From: Campylobacter coli LMG 9860
Lineage (GTDB): Bacteria > Campylobacterota > Campylobacteria > Campylobacterales > Campylobacteraceae
Direction of reading: 5' to 3'
Length of the DNA: 61,321 bases
Assembly (NCBI RefSeq): GCF_000254135.1
Contig: NZ_AINS01000041.1
Span: forward strand, 1-61,321
Position 1 is the stretch's first letter; every line of letters begins with the position of its first letter. Positions 1 through 9,677 of this stretch are shown piece after piece. The translations under genes were made by a program, and so were the position numbers. The notes under the pieces were generated by a model that had not been told where the DNA came from, made no database searches, and was given only the letters and a program-made list of their open reading frames with translations.

Positions 1-168
1 TGAAATTTGAGTATATCCCCCCCCCAGAGTTTTATTTAAAATTTCTAAGCTAGCTCTAAAACCTTGCCCTGTGATACTCCTAGGGATAGGAAAAAGTTCA
101 CAAGCTAGTTCATACATAGCCTTTCCAGTTTGGTTAAAATCTTGACTTCTAAAGTCTAGCTTATCCAC
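1..168 (-). CDS. Aminopeptidase-like (DUF4910/M28-type) protein of the flagellar glycosylation locus, N-terminal part only, phase variable
   Basis: About the first 55 residues are present; the gene runs off the left edge. The start is probably the GTG at 168-166, which overlaps the 3' end of pseC, giving VDKLDFRS. The stretch ELFPIPRSITGQGFR is typical of the N-terminus of the DUF4910 aminopeptidase-like family and fits the gene that follows pseC in C. jejuni (Cj1295). A run of nine G on the coding strand (17-25) lies inside the coding sequence. In the present frame the tract reads LGGGYTQIS. With one G fewer it would read LGGDILKF, which looks more like the family (a hydrophobic strand leading to SGT). 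I therefore infer that this copy is probably in the OFF state, but the ON frame cannot be proven without the rest of the gene. Confidence 0.65.
   Translation of the reverse strand, partial: MDKLDFRSQDFNQTGKAMYELACELFPIPRSITGQGFRASLEILNKTLGGGYTQIS
17..25. repeat. Homopolymeric C9 (G9 on coding strand) contingency tract
   Basis: Nine consecutive C on the plus strand lie inside the reading frame of the partial minus-strand gene. It is the only long G/C homopolymer in an otherwise AT-rich window. In Campylobacter, poly-G tracts of 8 or more mutate by slippage and switch genes on and off. Confidence 0.9.
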
Positions 169-1291
169 AATATCCCTTTTTAACTTTTTCAAGAATGCTA
201 AATAAAGTATCTTTTACAAATTTTGCATCTTTTAGATTCATTTCTTGATGACAAGGTATGCTAAGCTCGGCTTTGTAAAAATTATCTGCATTTTGGAGTC
301 TGATTTCTCCTAAGAGTTTTTTATAAAAACTAAACTCATAAGTTGGTTTATAATGTACCTGTACGCCAATTCCTGCATGAAGTAAGCTTTCAAAAAGTTC
401 TTCTTTTTGACAATAAAATTCAGGAAAAAGCAAGATAGAGTATAAATGTCTTGAGCTTTTTTTATAATTTTTGATTTTTATCGTGGAAAAATAAGGATTT
501 TTTTCAAATTCTTTATCGTAAAAACTTGCGATTTCTTCTCTTTTTTCAAGATTATGATCGAGTTTTTTAAGCTGGTTTATCCCTAAAGCACAAGCAACAT
601 CGCTTAAGCGGTAATTATAGCCAAGTTCTATCATATCGCTATCCCAAAGCCTTTTTTTAATGATACCATGGCTTCTTAAAAGCTTGATTTTGGTGATAAG
701 CTCTTCATTATCACTCACCACAGCCCCGCCTTCAAAAGTAGTGATGGGTTTAACAGGATGAAAAGAAAAGATAGAAAGATCGGCTTTTTTTCCTACTTTT
801 TCACTTTTATATAAGGCACCTAAAGCATGGCTTGCATCATCGATTAAAGGGATATTGTATTTTTTAGCAAGGCTTGAAATTTCATCTATTTCAACGCTAT
901 TTCCCCCAAAATCCACCACGCTAATAGCTCCTATATTTTTACTATCTTTTAAAAGTCTTGCTTCTAGTTTTTTTTCGTCAATATTGCCATCGTTTTTAAT
1001 GTCGATAAACTCTACCTTAGCTCCAGCTATTAAGGCTGCATTAGCCGTAGCAGCGAAGGTTAAAGGAGTGGTTAAAACGATTTTTTCTTTGATGTCTAGT
1101 GCTGTATAGGCAAGATGAAGGGCTGAAGTGGCTGAGTTTAATACACAAGCGTGTTTTACGCCCACATATTCACAAAGGGCTTCTTCAAATTCATCTACCT
1201 TTTTACCCCCTGTTAAAATTTCATCTTTTAAAGCTTTTGTAAGCGCATCTATATCGCTTTGATCGATGTTTTGATGAGAATAAGTAAGCAT
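161..1291 (-). CDS. pseC: UDP-4-amino-4,6-dideoxy-N-acetyl-beta-L-altrosamine transaminase
   Basis: PLP-dependent aminotransferase (DegT/DnrJ/EryC1 family, 376 aa) acting second in CMP-pseudaminic acid synthesis, the sugar that glycosylates Campylobacter flagellin. The PLP lysine is Lys181 in the motif SFHPVKPITTFEGGA, and the upstream D-D-A-S-H (about 151-155) is the cofactor-contacting loop. Length matches the known Campylobacter enzyme. It follows pseB after a single base on the same strand, so the two are co-transcribed and act consecutively. Its last codons contain the likely GTG start of the next gene. Confidence 0.96.
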   Translation of the reverse strand: MLTYSHQNIDQSDIDALTKALKDEILTGGKKVDEFEEALCEYVGVKHACVLNSATSALHLAYTALDIKEKIVLTTPLTFAATANAALIAGAKVEFIDIKNDGNIDEKKLEARLLKDSKNIGAISVVDFGGNSVEIDEISSLAKKYNIPLIDDASHALGALYKSEKVGKKADLSIFSFHPVKPITTFEGGAVVSDNEELITKIKLLRSHGIIKKRLWDSDMIELGYNYRLSDVACALGINQLKKLDHNLEKREEIASFYDKEFEKNPYFSTIKIKNYKKSSRHLYSILLFPEFYCQKEELFESLLHAGIGVQVHYKPTYEFSFYKKLLGEIRLQNADNFYKAELSIPCHQEMNLKDAKFVKDTLFSILEKVKKGYCG

Positions 1292-1292
1292 T

Positions 1293-2324
<1,032 letters not shown>

Positions 2325-2350
2325 TTAAAAGTTTAAAGCAATAAGCGTTC

Positions 2351-2911
2351 CTATTTTAAAATTCTTGGCAGGGTTATACCCGTTTGAGCTTGATATTTGC
2401 CTTTTTTATCCTTATAGGTTGTATCACATTTTTCATCACCTTGTAAGAATAATACTTGTGCAATGCCCTCATTAGCATAAATTTTTGCAGGCAAGGGAGT
2501 GGTATTTGAAATTTCTATGGTTATATGCCCTTCAAAGCCTGGTTCAAAAGGAGTTACATTTACGATGATACCACATCTTGCATAGGTGCTTTTTCCAAGA
2601 CAAATAGCCAAAACATCATCAGGCATTTTAAAATATTCTATAGTTCTAGCAAGTGCAAAAGAATTTGCAGGAACTATACATACATCACCTTCAAAATCCA
2701 CCACATTTTCTTCTAAAAAATTTTTTGGATCCACTACGGTAGAATTTACATTGGTAAAAATCTTAAATTCGCGCCCCACGCGTATATCATAACCATAGCT
2801 TGAAAGTCCGTAGCTTACTACGCCTTTTCCTATATTTGCTTCGCAAAAAGGCTCTATCATCTGATGTTCGAGCGCCATTTTTCTTATCCAATTGTCTGCT
2901 TTTAAACCCAT
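2351..2911 (-). CDS. dcd: dCTP deaminase
   Basis: Trimeric dUTPase-fold enzyme of 186 aa that deaminates dCTP to dUTP, feeding dTMP synthesis. The family motifs are present: [10 protein letters not shown] near residue 105-114 and the strand [17 protein letters not shown] around 120-136 containing the catalytic glutamate region. It lies 53 bases upstream of pseB on the same strand and divergent from accB. The unrelated pse and nucleotide genes may share transcripts, but a promoter in the 53-base gap cannot be excluded. Confidence 0.93.
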   Translation of the reverse strand: MGLKADNWIRKMALEHQMIEPFCEANIGKGVVSYGLSSYGYDIRVGREFKIFTNVNSTVVDPKNFLEENVVDFEGDVCIVPANSFALARTIEYFKMPDDVLAICLGKSTYARCGIIVNVTPFEPGFEGHITIEISNTTPLPAKIYANEGIAQVLFLQGDEKCDTTYKDKKGKYQAQTGITLPRILK

Positions 2912-3027
2912 TTAACTCACCTTTATTTTTAAACATAATTTTTTTGGATTATAGCTTATTTTTTATATTTTATGAAACTTTTAAGCGTGAAATTTTATTT
3001 TTTAAAGTTAAATTTCAAGTTTTTTAA

Positions 3028-3033
3028 TATAAT
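3028..3033 (+). promoter_or_regulatory. Sigma-70 -10 box for accB-accC
   Basis: TATAAT preceded by T-rich sequence, 35 bases before the accB start, in the divergent dcd/accB spacer. Campylobacter promoters usually show only a -10 box plus periodic T-rich upstream DNA, which this fits. A ribosome binding site AGGAG lies at 3056-3060. Confidence 0.65.
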
Positions 3034-3068
3034 ACTAGATTAAGTTCTTAAAATCAGGAGATGAAGAT

Positions 3069-3524
3069 ATGACAAAAGAAGAGATTAAAGAATTAGTAAA
3101 TTTATTTGCCGAAGCTAATATCAGTAAAATAAAAATCAAAGAACAAGATGGATTTGAAATCGAACTTGAAAGAGATATGTGTTGTGATGTTCCAGCTCCT
3201 TTAGCTTGTCCACCTGTTCCAGCTCCACAACCTATAAATGTTAATGTAGTCAATGAAGCACAGCCTTCAAGCGCAAAATCAAATAAACCAAGCATAAACA
3301 GCCCTATGGTAGGTACTTTCTATCAAGCTCCAAGCCCAGGCGCAGCTCCTTTTGTGAAAGTGGGTAGTTCAGTTAAAAAAGGCGATACTATCGCTATCAT
3401 CGAAGCGATGAAAATCATGAATGAGATCGAAGCTGAATTTGATTGTAGAATAGTAGAAATTTTAGTTGCAGATGGTCAGCCTGTAGAATTTGGTATGCCT
3501 TTATTTACGGTGGAGAAATTATAA
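3069..3524 (+). CDS. accB: Biotin carboxyl carrier protein of acetyl-CoA carboxylase
   Basis: Carrier subunit (151 aa) that holds biotin for carboxylation of acetyl-CoA in fatty acid synthesis. The C-terminal biotinyl domain occupies about residues 76-151, and the biotinylated lysine is K115 in EAMKIMNE. An Ala/Pro-rich hinge (about 40-58: PAPLACPPVPAP) links it to the N-terminal region, as in other BCCPs. AGGAG sits 8 bases before the ATG. The gene ends one base before the accC start, so the two form an operon. Confidence 0.96.
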   Translation: MTKEEIKELVNLFAEANISKIKIKEQDGFEIELERDMCCDVPAPLACPPVPAPQPINVNVVNEAQPSSAKSNKPSINSPMVGTFYQAPSPGAAPFVKVGSSVKKGDTIAIIEAMKIMNEIEAEFDCRIVEILVADGQPVEFGMPLFTVEKL

Positions 3525-3525
3525 A

Positions 3526-4857
3526 ATGGAAATTAAAAGCATTTTAATTGCTAATCGTGGAGAAATAGCACTTCGAGCTTTAAGAACAATTAAAGAAATG
3601 GGAAAAAAAGCAATTTGCGTTTATTCTGAAGCAGATAAAGATGCTTTGTATTTAAAATATGCAGATGCAAGTATTTGTATAGGAAAAGCAAGAAGTTCTG
3701 AAAGTTATCTTAATATACCTGCTATTATTTCAGCAGCTGAAATTGCAGAAGCGGATGCGATTTTTCCAGGTTATGGATTTTTAAGTGAAAATCAAACTTT
3801 TGTTGAAATTTGTGCTAAACACAATATCAAATTTATAGGGCCTTCGGTTGAAGCTATGAATTTGATGAGTGATAAATCAAAAGCTAAGCAAGTTATGCAA
3901 AGAGCAGGAGTTCCTGTTATACCAGGAAGTGATGGAGCTTTAGCGGGTGCTGAAGCGGCTAAAAAACTTGCTAAAGAGATCGGTTATCCTGTGATTTTAA
4001 AAGCAGCAGCTGGAGGCGGAGGTCGTGGAATGCGTGTAGTAGAGCATGAAAAAGACCTTGAAAAAGCATATTGGTCAGCTGAAAGTGAAGCGATGACAGC
4101 TTTTGGCGATGGGACTATGTATATGGAAAAATACATACAAAATCCACGCCATATAGAAGTTCAAATCATCGGAGATAGTTTTGGAAATGTGATCCATATT
4201 GGTGAGAGGGATTGCTCTATGCAAAGACGCCACCAAAAACTTATAGAAGAATCTCCAGCAATTTTACTCGATGAAAAAACTCGCGCAAGACTTCACGAAA
4301 CAGCAGTAAAAGCTGCTAAAGCTATAAGCTATGAGGGCGCAGGGACTTTTGAATTTTTAGTAGATAAAAATTTGGATTTTTATTTTATAGAGATGAATAC
4401 GCGTTTGCAAGTTGAGCATTGTGTGAGCGAAATGGTGAGCGGGATTGATATCATTGAACAAATGATTAAAGTAGCTGAAGGTTATGCTTTACCTTCTCAA
4501 GAAAATGTGAAGTTAAAAGGACATTCTATAGAATGTAGAATCACTGCTGAAGATCCTAAGACTTTCTTGCCAAGTCCAGGTAAGATTATCAAGTATGTTC
4601 CACCTGCAGGGCGCAATGTTAGAATGGAAAGCCATTGTTATCAAGACTACAGCGTGCCGCCGTATTATGATTCTATGATAGGAAAACTTGTGGTTTGGGC
4701 AGAAGATCGCAACAAAGCCATTTCAAAAATGAAAGTAGCTTTGGATGAGCTGATTATAGGTGGGATTAAAACTACTAAAGATTTTCATCTTGCAATGATG
4801 GATAATCCTGATTTTACTAGTAATAATTACGATACCAACTATCTTGCTAGACATTAA
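3526..4857 (+). CDS. accC: Biotin carboxylase subunit of acetyl-CoA carboxylase
   Basis: ATP-grasp enzyme (443 aa) that carboxylates the biotin on AccB using bicarbonate and ATP. The N-terminal IANRGEIALR motif, the glycine-rich ATP loop AAAGGGGRGM (about residues 158-167) and the active-site segment EMNTRLQVEH are all intact. The start chosen is ATG 3526, one base after the accB stop, with GGAG at 3512-3515. The open frame extends upstream to a TTG inside accB, but that extension (VCLYLRW) is not part of the family. Confidence 0.96.
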   Translation: MEIKSILIANRGEIALRALRTIKEMGKKAICVYSEADKDALYLKYADASICIGKARSSESYLNIPAIISAAEIAEADAIFPGYGFLSENQTFVEICAKHNIKFIGPSVEAMNLMSDKSKAKQVMQRAGVPVIPGSDGALAGAEAAKKLAKEIGYPVILKAAAGGGGRGMRVVEHEKDLEKAYWSAESEAMTAFGDGTMYMEKYIQNPRHIEVQIIGDSFGNVIHIGERDCSMQRRHQKLIEESPAILLDEKTRARLHETAVKAAKAISYEGAGTFEFLVDKNLDFYFIEMNTRLQVEHCVSEMVSGIDIIEQMIKVAEGYALPSQENVKLKGHSIECRITAEDPKTFLPSPGKIIKYVPPAGRNVRMESHCYQDYSVPPYYDSMIGKLVVWAEDRNKAISKMKVALDELIIGGIKTTKDFHLAMMDNPDFTSNNYDTNYLARH

Positions 4858-4884
4858 TCAAGATGGATTTTTTCCATCTTGATT
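4856..4884. terminator. Bidirectional Rho-independent terminator between accC and the SurA-like gene
   Basis: A perfect 11-bp inverted repeat, AATCAAGATGG at 4856-4866 and CCATCTTGATT at 4874-4884, encloses a 7-base T-rich loop. It starts inside the accC stop codon and ends at the stop of the convergent gene. T-rich DNA follows on the plus side and A-rich on the other, so it can serve both operons. Confidence 0.75.
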
Positions 4885-5700
4885 TTATCTTAAATACTCT
4901 ATATTGATTTTTGAGCGTAATTTATCGAAATAATCTTGTATATAATTTTGTCTTTGCTCGCTTACATAAGCATTGAGTATTTCATTTTTAATTTGATAAT
5001 ATTCTGGAGTTTGTCCTCCGTTTTTATCCTTTACTTGATAAATTTCATAACCTTTTTGCGAATTTAAAACCGGAGAAAAGCTTCCTATGGGTATAGATGA
5101 TAAAAGTCCTAAAAGTCTTGGATCTGAATTATTAGGAGTGAGGGTGGCTTTTTCTGCTTTAAGTGCAGTTTTTGTGGTAGCTTTTATATTTTCTAAATCT
5201 TGTGCATTGTTAGAACGATAGATATTTACATTAATTTCGGTAAAGAGTGTAAATTTATTTTTATTTTGTTCGAAAAATTTTTTAGCTCCCTCATCGCTAA
5301 AATCGGTTTTAGCTGTGCTGGCAATTTTTTCATAAAGTTTTCTTTTTTCAAAATCTTTTTTAAAATTGCTACGAAATTGTTCGTAATTTTGCCCCTTAGC
5401 TTGTAAATCTCTTTTAAAGTCTTCAAGTGAAATTTTATTTTGTGCTAGCATTTTACCAATGGCATTATCAAGCTCAAGCTCACTCGTATAAATTCCAAAT
5501 TGTTTTATTTGTGAAAGCTCCATTTTTTCATTAATCAAAATCCCCAAGGCTTGATTTTTAGGTATATTTAGGGTTTTCATGGTTTGTTCTATATCATAGG
5601 TTGTGATAGGCTCTTTATCTACCACTACAGCAATAGCATTTATAGTATTTGCATGAGTTAAGCTTATAAAAAATACAAAACTTAGTAAAATTTTTTTCAT
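4885..5700 (-). CDS. SurA-like periplasmic chaperone / parvulin-type prolyl isomerase
   Basis: Exported protein of 271 aa with a signal peptide (MKKILLSFVFFISLTHA, residues 1-17), a helical SurA-like N-terminal domain (about 18-125) and a parvulin-like domain (about 140-225, ending in GYEIYQVKDK). It matches the C. jejuni protein Cj1289, described as SurA-like. It probably helps outer-membrane proteins fold in the periplasm, alongside PEB4 elsewhere in this window. It is transcribed away from gltX2 and convergently with accC. The isomerase active site looks degenerate by eye, so chaperoning is a safer assignment than catalysis. Confidence 0.85.
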   Translation of the reverse strand: MKKILLSFVFFISLTHANTINAIAVVVDKEPITTYDIEQTMKTLNIPKNQALGILINEKMELSQIKQFGIYTSELELDNAIGKMLAQNKISLEDFKRDLQAKGQNYEQFRSNFKKDFEKRKLYEKIASTAKTDFSDEGAKKFFEQNKNKFTLFTEINVNIYRSNNAQDLENIKATTKTALKAEKATLTPNNSDPRLLGLLSSIPIGSFSPVLNSQKGYEIYQVKDKNGGQTPEYYQIKNEILNAYVSEQRQNYIQDYFDKLRSKINIEYLR

Positions 5701-5764
5701 TTCAAACCTTTATTTAAGTGTAAATATCGCATTATATCAATTAAAATTTAAGAAAAGGCAAAAA

Positions 5765-7156
5765 ATGACAGGAAAACTTACGACTCGTTTCGCTCCAAGC
5801 CCTACAGGATATTTACATATAGGTGGTTTAAGAACTGCTCTTTATAGTTATTTGTATGCAAGAAAAAATAAGGGCAATTTTTTACTTCGTATAGAAGATA
5901 CGGATTTAAAAAGAAATTCCAAAGAAGCTACGCAAGCTATCATAGAAGCCTTTAAATGGTGTGGTTTGGATTATGATGGTGAGGCAACTTACCAGTCTGA
6001 ACGCTTTGATCTTTATAAAAAATACATACAAAAACTTTTGGATGAGGGCAAGGCTTATTATTGTTATATGAGCAAAGAAGAGCTTGACGAACTCCGTGCT
6101 AAACAAGAAGCGGCCAAAGAACGCCCAAGATATGATGGCAGATACAGGGATTTTACAGGAACTCCACCATCAAATATAGAACCCGTGGTGCGTATAAAAG
6201 CTCCTCAAAAGGGTGAAATTTGCTTTATAGATGGTGTTAAAGGGGAAGTGAAATTTAAAGTAGAAGATATTTTAGATGATTTTATCATAGCAAGAAGTGA
6301 TGGAAGTCCTACTTATAATTTTACAGTTGTAATTGATGATGCTTTAATGGGAGTAAGCGATGTGATTAGAGGGGATGATCATCTTTCAAATACTCCTAAA
6401 CAAATCGTGCTTTATGAGGCTTTAGGATTTGAAATTCCTAAATTTTACCATGTGGCTATGATACATGGAGAAGATGGTAAAAAGCTTTCAAAACGACACG
6501 GAGCAACCGATGTGATGGAATACAAGGCTATGGGAATTTTACCTCAAGCTTTGCTAAATTTTTTAGTGCGTTTAGGATGGAGCCATGGCGATGATGAGGT
6601 TTTTTCTTTAGAAGATCTTAAAAGGCTTTTTGATCCTAATCATATCAACAAAAGTGCTTCTTGTTATAATTTTAAAAAACTTGAATGGCTCAATGCTCAT
6701 TATATCAAGACTTTGCCTTTTGAAGAAATCAATCGTCAGTTAAAAGATCTTGGTTTTGATCTAAGCGTTTATACAAAAGCAGGATTTTTACTCGATTTAT
6801 TAAGAGAGCGCGCAAAAACTTTACTTGAAATTATTAGCGGAGCTAAAAGTATCGTTGAAGCGCCACAAAATTATGATGAAAATGCTATAAATAAATTTAT
6901 AAACGAAAACAATCTTTTATTGCTTCAAAACTATGCAAATGAGTTAAATGAAGAGAAAAGTGCAAAAGATTTTGAAGAATTTACTAACGAATTCTTACAA
7001 AAAAATGAGGTAAAATTAAAAGATTTGGCTCAACCTATACGCATAGCTCTAACAGGAAGTGCGGTTAGTCCTAGCATTTTTGAAGTTTTAGAGTTTTTAG
7101 GGGTCAATGAATGTAAAAAAAGAATAAAAAAATTTTTAGATTTTAAAGGAAAATAA
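5765..7156 (+). CDS. gltX2: Glutamyl-tRNA synthetase, second copy type (GluRS2)
   Basis: Class I aminoacyl-tRNA synthetase of 463 aa. The HIGH-type motif is YLHIGGLRTAL at about 17-27 and the KMSKS-type motif is KKLSKRHG at about residue 240. Campylobacter has two gltX genes; by position next to the malic enzyme and accBC this is the one called gltX2. In the related Helicobacter pylori, GluRS2 specifically mischarges tRNA-Gln with glutamate for later amidation; applying that here is inference. The stop overlaps the ATG of the malic enzyme gene (TAATG), so they are co-translated. Confidence 0.93.
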   Translation: MTGKLTTRFAPSPTGYLHIGGLRTALYSYLYARKNKGNFLLRIEDTDLKRNSKEATQAIIEAFKWCGLDYDGEATYQSERFDLYKKYIQKLLDEGKAYYCYMSKEELDELRAKQEAAKERPRYDGRYRDFTGTPPSNIEPVVRIKAPQKGEICFIDGVKGEVKFKVEDILDDFIIARSDGSPTYNFTVVIDDALMGVSDVIRGDDHLSNTPKQIVLYEALGFEIPKFYHVAMIHGEDGKKLSKRHGATDVMEYKAMGILPQALLNFLVRLGWSHGDDEVFSLEDLKRLFDPNHINKSASCYNFKKLEWLNAHYIKTLPFEEINRQLKDLGFDLSVYTKAGFLLDLLRERAKTLLEIISGAKSIVEAPQNYDENAINKFINENNLLLLQNYANELNEEKSAKDFEEFTNEFLQKNEVKLKDLAQPIRIALTGSAVSPSIFEVLEFLGVNECKKRIKKFLDFKGK

Positions 7157-8377
7157 TGAATTTAAAAGAAGAGGCTTTAAGATATCACTTAGGAGGCAAG
7201 ATAGATATAAAGCCATCAAAACCTATGAATTCAAGTCATGATTTATCTTTGTGTTGCAGAACCTTGCATTGAAATTGCTTCTAATAATGAGCTTGCTTAT
7301 ACTTATACAAACAAAGCGAATTTAGTAGCTATCGTTAGTGATGGTTCTGCGGTTTTAGGTCTTGGAAATATCGGCGCGCAAGCTTCTAAACCGGTTATGG
7401 AAGGTAAGGCTTGCTTGTTTAAAAAATTTGCTGATGTAAATGCGTATGATTTAGAAATCGAAGCACACAGCATTGAAGAAATTGTTGCTTTTTGTAAAGC
7501 CATAGCACCTACTTTTGGCGGAATCAATTTAGAAGATATTTCAGCACCTAAATGTTTTGAAATCGAAGCGGCTTTGCAGGATTTAGGAATTCCTGTAATG
7601 CACGATGATCAGCATGGAACCGCTATTATCTCAACCGCAGGGCTTATGAATGCTATGGAGATAAGTGGTAAAAAATTTGAAGAGATTAAAGTTGTTGTAA
7701 GTGGAGCAGGAGCTGCGGGTATTGCTAGTGCTAGAATGTATAGAAATTTAGGTGTTAAAAATATCATTCTTGTAGATAGTAAGGGTGTGGTCAATAAAAA
7801 AAGAACAGACTTAAATCAATACAAGCTTGAATTTGTAAGCGATACGCAAGCAGATACTTTAAAAGAGGCTATGAAAGATGCGGATGTATTCTTGGGGCTT
7901 AGTGCACCAAAGATACTAGATGATGAGATGATTTTGTCTATGGCAAAAGATCCTGTTATCTTTGCCTTGGCAAATCCTATTCCAGAGGTGATGCCTGAAG
8001 ATGTGGCAAGGCTTAGAAAAGATGCTATTGTAGGAACGGGAAGAAGTGATTATCCTAATCAAATCAATAATGTTTTAGGCTTTCCTTTTATTTTTCGTGG
8101 GGCTTTAGATGTGCGTGCGACAAAAATTACTGAAAATATGAAAGTAGCTGCAGCAAAAGCTTTAGCAGATTTGGCAAAATTACCTGTAAGTGATGCGGTT
8201 AAAAATGCTTATAAGATAAGCCATTTAGAATTTGGAAAGGATTATGTTATCCCAAAACCTTTTGATGAGAGGGTTAAGGCTGTTGTAAGTACTGCGGTAG
8301 CTGCTGCGGCTGTAAAAGATGGGGTAGCTTTGCTTAAGGAATTTGATGAGAAAACATATTTTGAGAGTTTAAAATGA
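7156..8377 (+). pseudogene. maeB: NAD(P)-dependent malic enzyme, frameshifted by a 14-base deletion
   Basis: The original ATG (7156, overlapping the gltX2 stop) opens a frame reading MNLKEEALRYHLGGKIDIKP to NSSHDLSL, then leaves the family and stops at 7270-7272 after 38 codons. The rest of the enzyme continues in the +1 frame as VAEPCIEIASNN and is intact to the end (379 codons open from ATG 7238). Malic enzymes of this family read SLAYTPGVAEPC here; the segment AYTPG, including the catalytic tyrosine, is gone and the lengths require a 14-base deletion at about 7250-7253. The catalytic lysine region KANLVAIVSDG and the NAD-binding domain remain. A protein restarted at ATG 7238 would lack the catalytic tyrosine, and that ATG has no good ribosome binding site. 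Malic enzyme normally converts malate to pyruvate and CO2. Confidence 0.88.
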
Positions 8378-9000
8378 AAAATATTCATCACATATGCCAT
8401 CCTTTGATAGAGCATAAATTAGGGTTTTTGCGCGATAAAGAAACTAAACCTTTCCATTTTAGAATGCTCATTGATGAGATTTCTACTTTCTTGCTTTTTG
8501 AAGCGACTAAAGATTTATGTTTAAAAGAAACACAAATTCAAACCCCTGTTGCTAATGCTAAGGTAAAAAGATTAGATGAAAAGATTATAATATGCCCTAT
8601 TTTAAGGGCAGCTTTGGGTATGCTTGATAGTATTTTTAGACTTATTCCTGATGCTAGTGTAGGATTTTTGGGTTTTGTTAGAAATGAAAAAACGCTCAAG
8701 GTGGATTTTTATTTTCAAAAACTTCCTAAAGATGCAAAAAAACGCACCGCTATTGTTATAGATCCTATGTTTGCTACAGGTGGGACTGCTATAGAGGCTT
8801 GTAATTTTTTAAAAAGCCAAGGAGTTAAAAAAATAAAATTTATATCCATACTTGCTGCTTTACAAGGTTTGCAAAAATTTAGCCAAATGCATGATGATGT
8901 AGAAGTTTTTGTGGCTTGTATTGATGAAGGTTTAAATGAAAAAGGTTATATTATCCCAGGGCTTGGAGATGCAGGAGATAGAGTGTTTAACACTCTTTAA
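8374..9000 (+). CDS. upp: Uracil phosphoribosyltransferase
   Basis: Pyrimidine salvage enzyme (208 aa) converting uracil and PRPP to UMP. The PRPP-binding loop DPMFATGGTAIEACN is at about residues 130-144, and the C-terminal uracil-binding segment GYIIPGLGDAGDR is intact. The ATG overlaps the stop of the broken malic enzyme gene (ATGA), so its translation was probably coupled to that gene. The deletion upstream may therefore lower its expression unless ribosomes restart. Confidence 0.95.
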   Translation: MKNIHHICHPLIEHKLGFLRDKETKPFHFRMLIDEISTFLLFEATKDLCLKETQIQTPVANAKVKRLDEKIIICPILRAALGMLDSIFRLIPDASVGFLGFVRNEKTLKVDFYFQKLPKDAKKRTAIVIDPMFATGGTAIEACNFLKSQGVKKIKFISILAALQGLQKFSQMHDDVEVFVACIDEGLNEKGYIIPGLGDAGDRVFNTL

Positions 9001-9005
9001 AAGAG

Positions 9006-9677
9006 ATGATTTTTGGAAAAATTGATTATATTAATCTTTTACCTTTGCATATATATCTTAAGAAATATCCTTTACCTAATGGTTTTAAAGCAAGTATGGA
9101 GCATAAAAAAGGAGTTCCAAGTAAGCTAAATAAAGATTTATTTTATAGAAGAATTGATGCAGCTATTGTTTCAAGTATAGAAAGCGCTAGAAAAAAATAT
9201 AAAAATTTAGATTTGGGTATTTGTGCCAATAAAAGAGTTTTAAGTGTTTTAGTAGAAAAAAATACACCCAATGCTAAAGATCCAAGCTCGGCAACTTCTA
9301 ATGCTTTAGCTAAGGTTTTAAAACAAGAGGGGAGGGTGATTATAGGCGATAAGGCTTTAAAACTTTATTTACAAGATCCTTCTAGGTATACTGATTTGTG
9401 CACAAAATGGCATGAAAAAACAGGCCTGCCTTTTGTTTTTGCTAGGTTTTCATGTGTGCAAAAAAAAGCTTTATATAAACAAATCTTAAAAAAAATTCCA
9501 AAAACAAAGATTAAAATTCCTTATTATATACTCCAAAATTATGCTAAAACAAGGGATTTAGATATAAAAGATATTAGATATTATTTAGATGAAATCATAT
9601 ATCATAAAATTTCCACCAAAGAAAAAGCAGCCTTAAAGCGTTTTATAAAGGCTTGCAAGGCTTTAAATCTTACTTAA
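9006..9677 (+). CDS. mqnA: Chorismate dehydratase of the futalosine menaquinone pathway
   Basis: Protein of 223 aa of the MqnA family, which dehydrates chorismate to 3-enolpyruvyl-benzoate in the futalosine route to menaquinone used by Campylobacter and Helicobacter. The start MIFGKIDYINLLPL (substrate-contacting N/LP strand), the VPSKLN segment at about 36-41 and the middle motif IGDKAL are typical. It follows upp after five bases and ends flush against the convergent ktrA. Menaquinone is the respiratory quinone of these microaerophiles. Confidence 0.87.
   Translation: MIFGKIDYINLLPLHIYLKKYPLPNGFKASMEHKKGVPSKLNKDLFYRRIDAAIVSSIESARKKYKNLDLGICANKRVLSVLVEKNTPNAKDPSSATSNALAKVLKQEGRVIIGDKALKLYLQDPSRYTDLCTKWHEKTGLPFVFARFSCVQKKALYKQILKKIPKTKIKIPYYILQNYAKTRDLDIKDIRYYLDEIIYHKISTKEKAALKRFIKACKALNLT

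Noticed and set aside
855-1109. 84-residue open frame on the plus strand inside pseC
   Set aside because: It is an opposite-strand shadow of an intact, well-supported gene and has low-complexity Ser/Leu composition.
7238-8377. Malic enzyme as an intact 379-residue gene starting at ATG 7238
   Set aside because: The native start and the first 30 residues lie upstream in another frame; the restart lacks a ribosome site and the catalytic tyrosine motif. It is treated as a disrupted gene.
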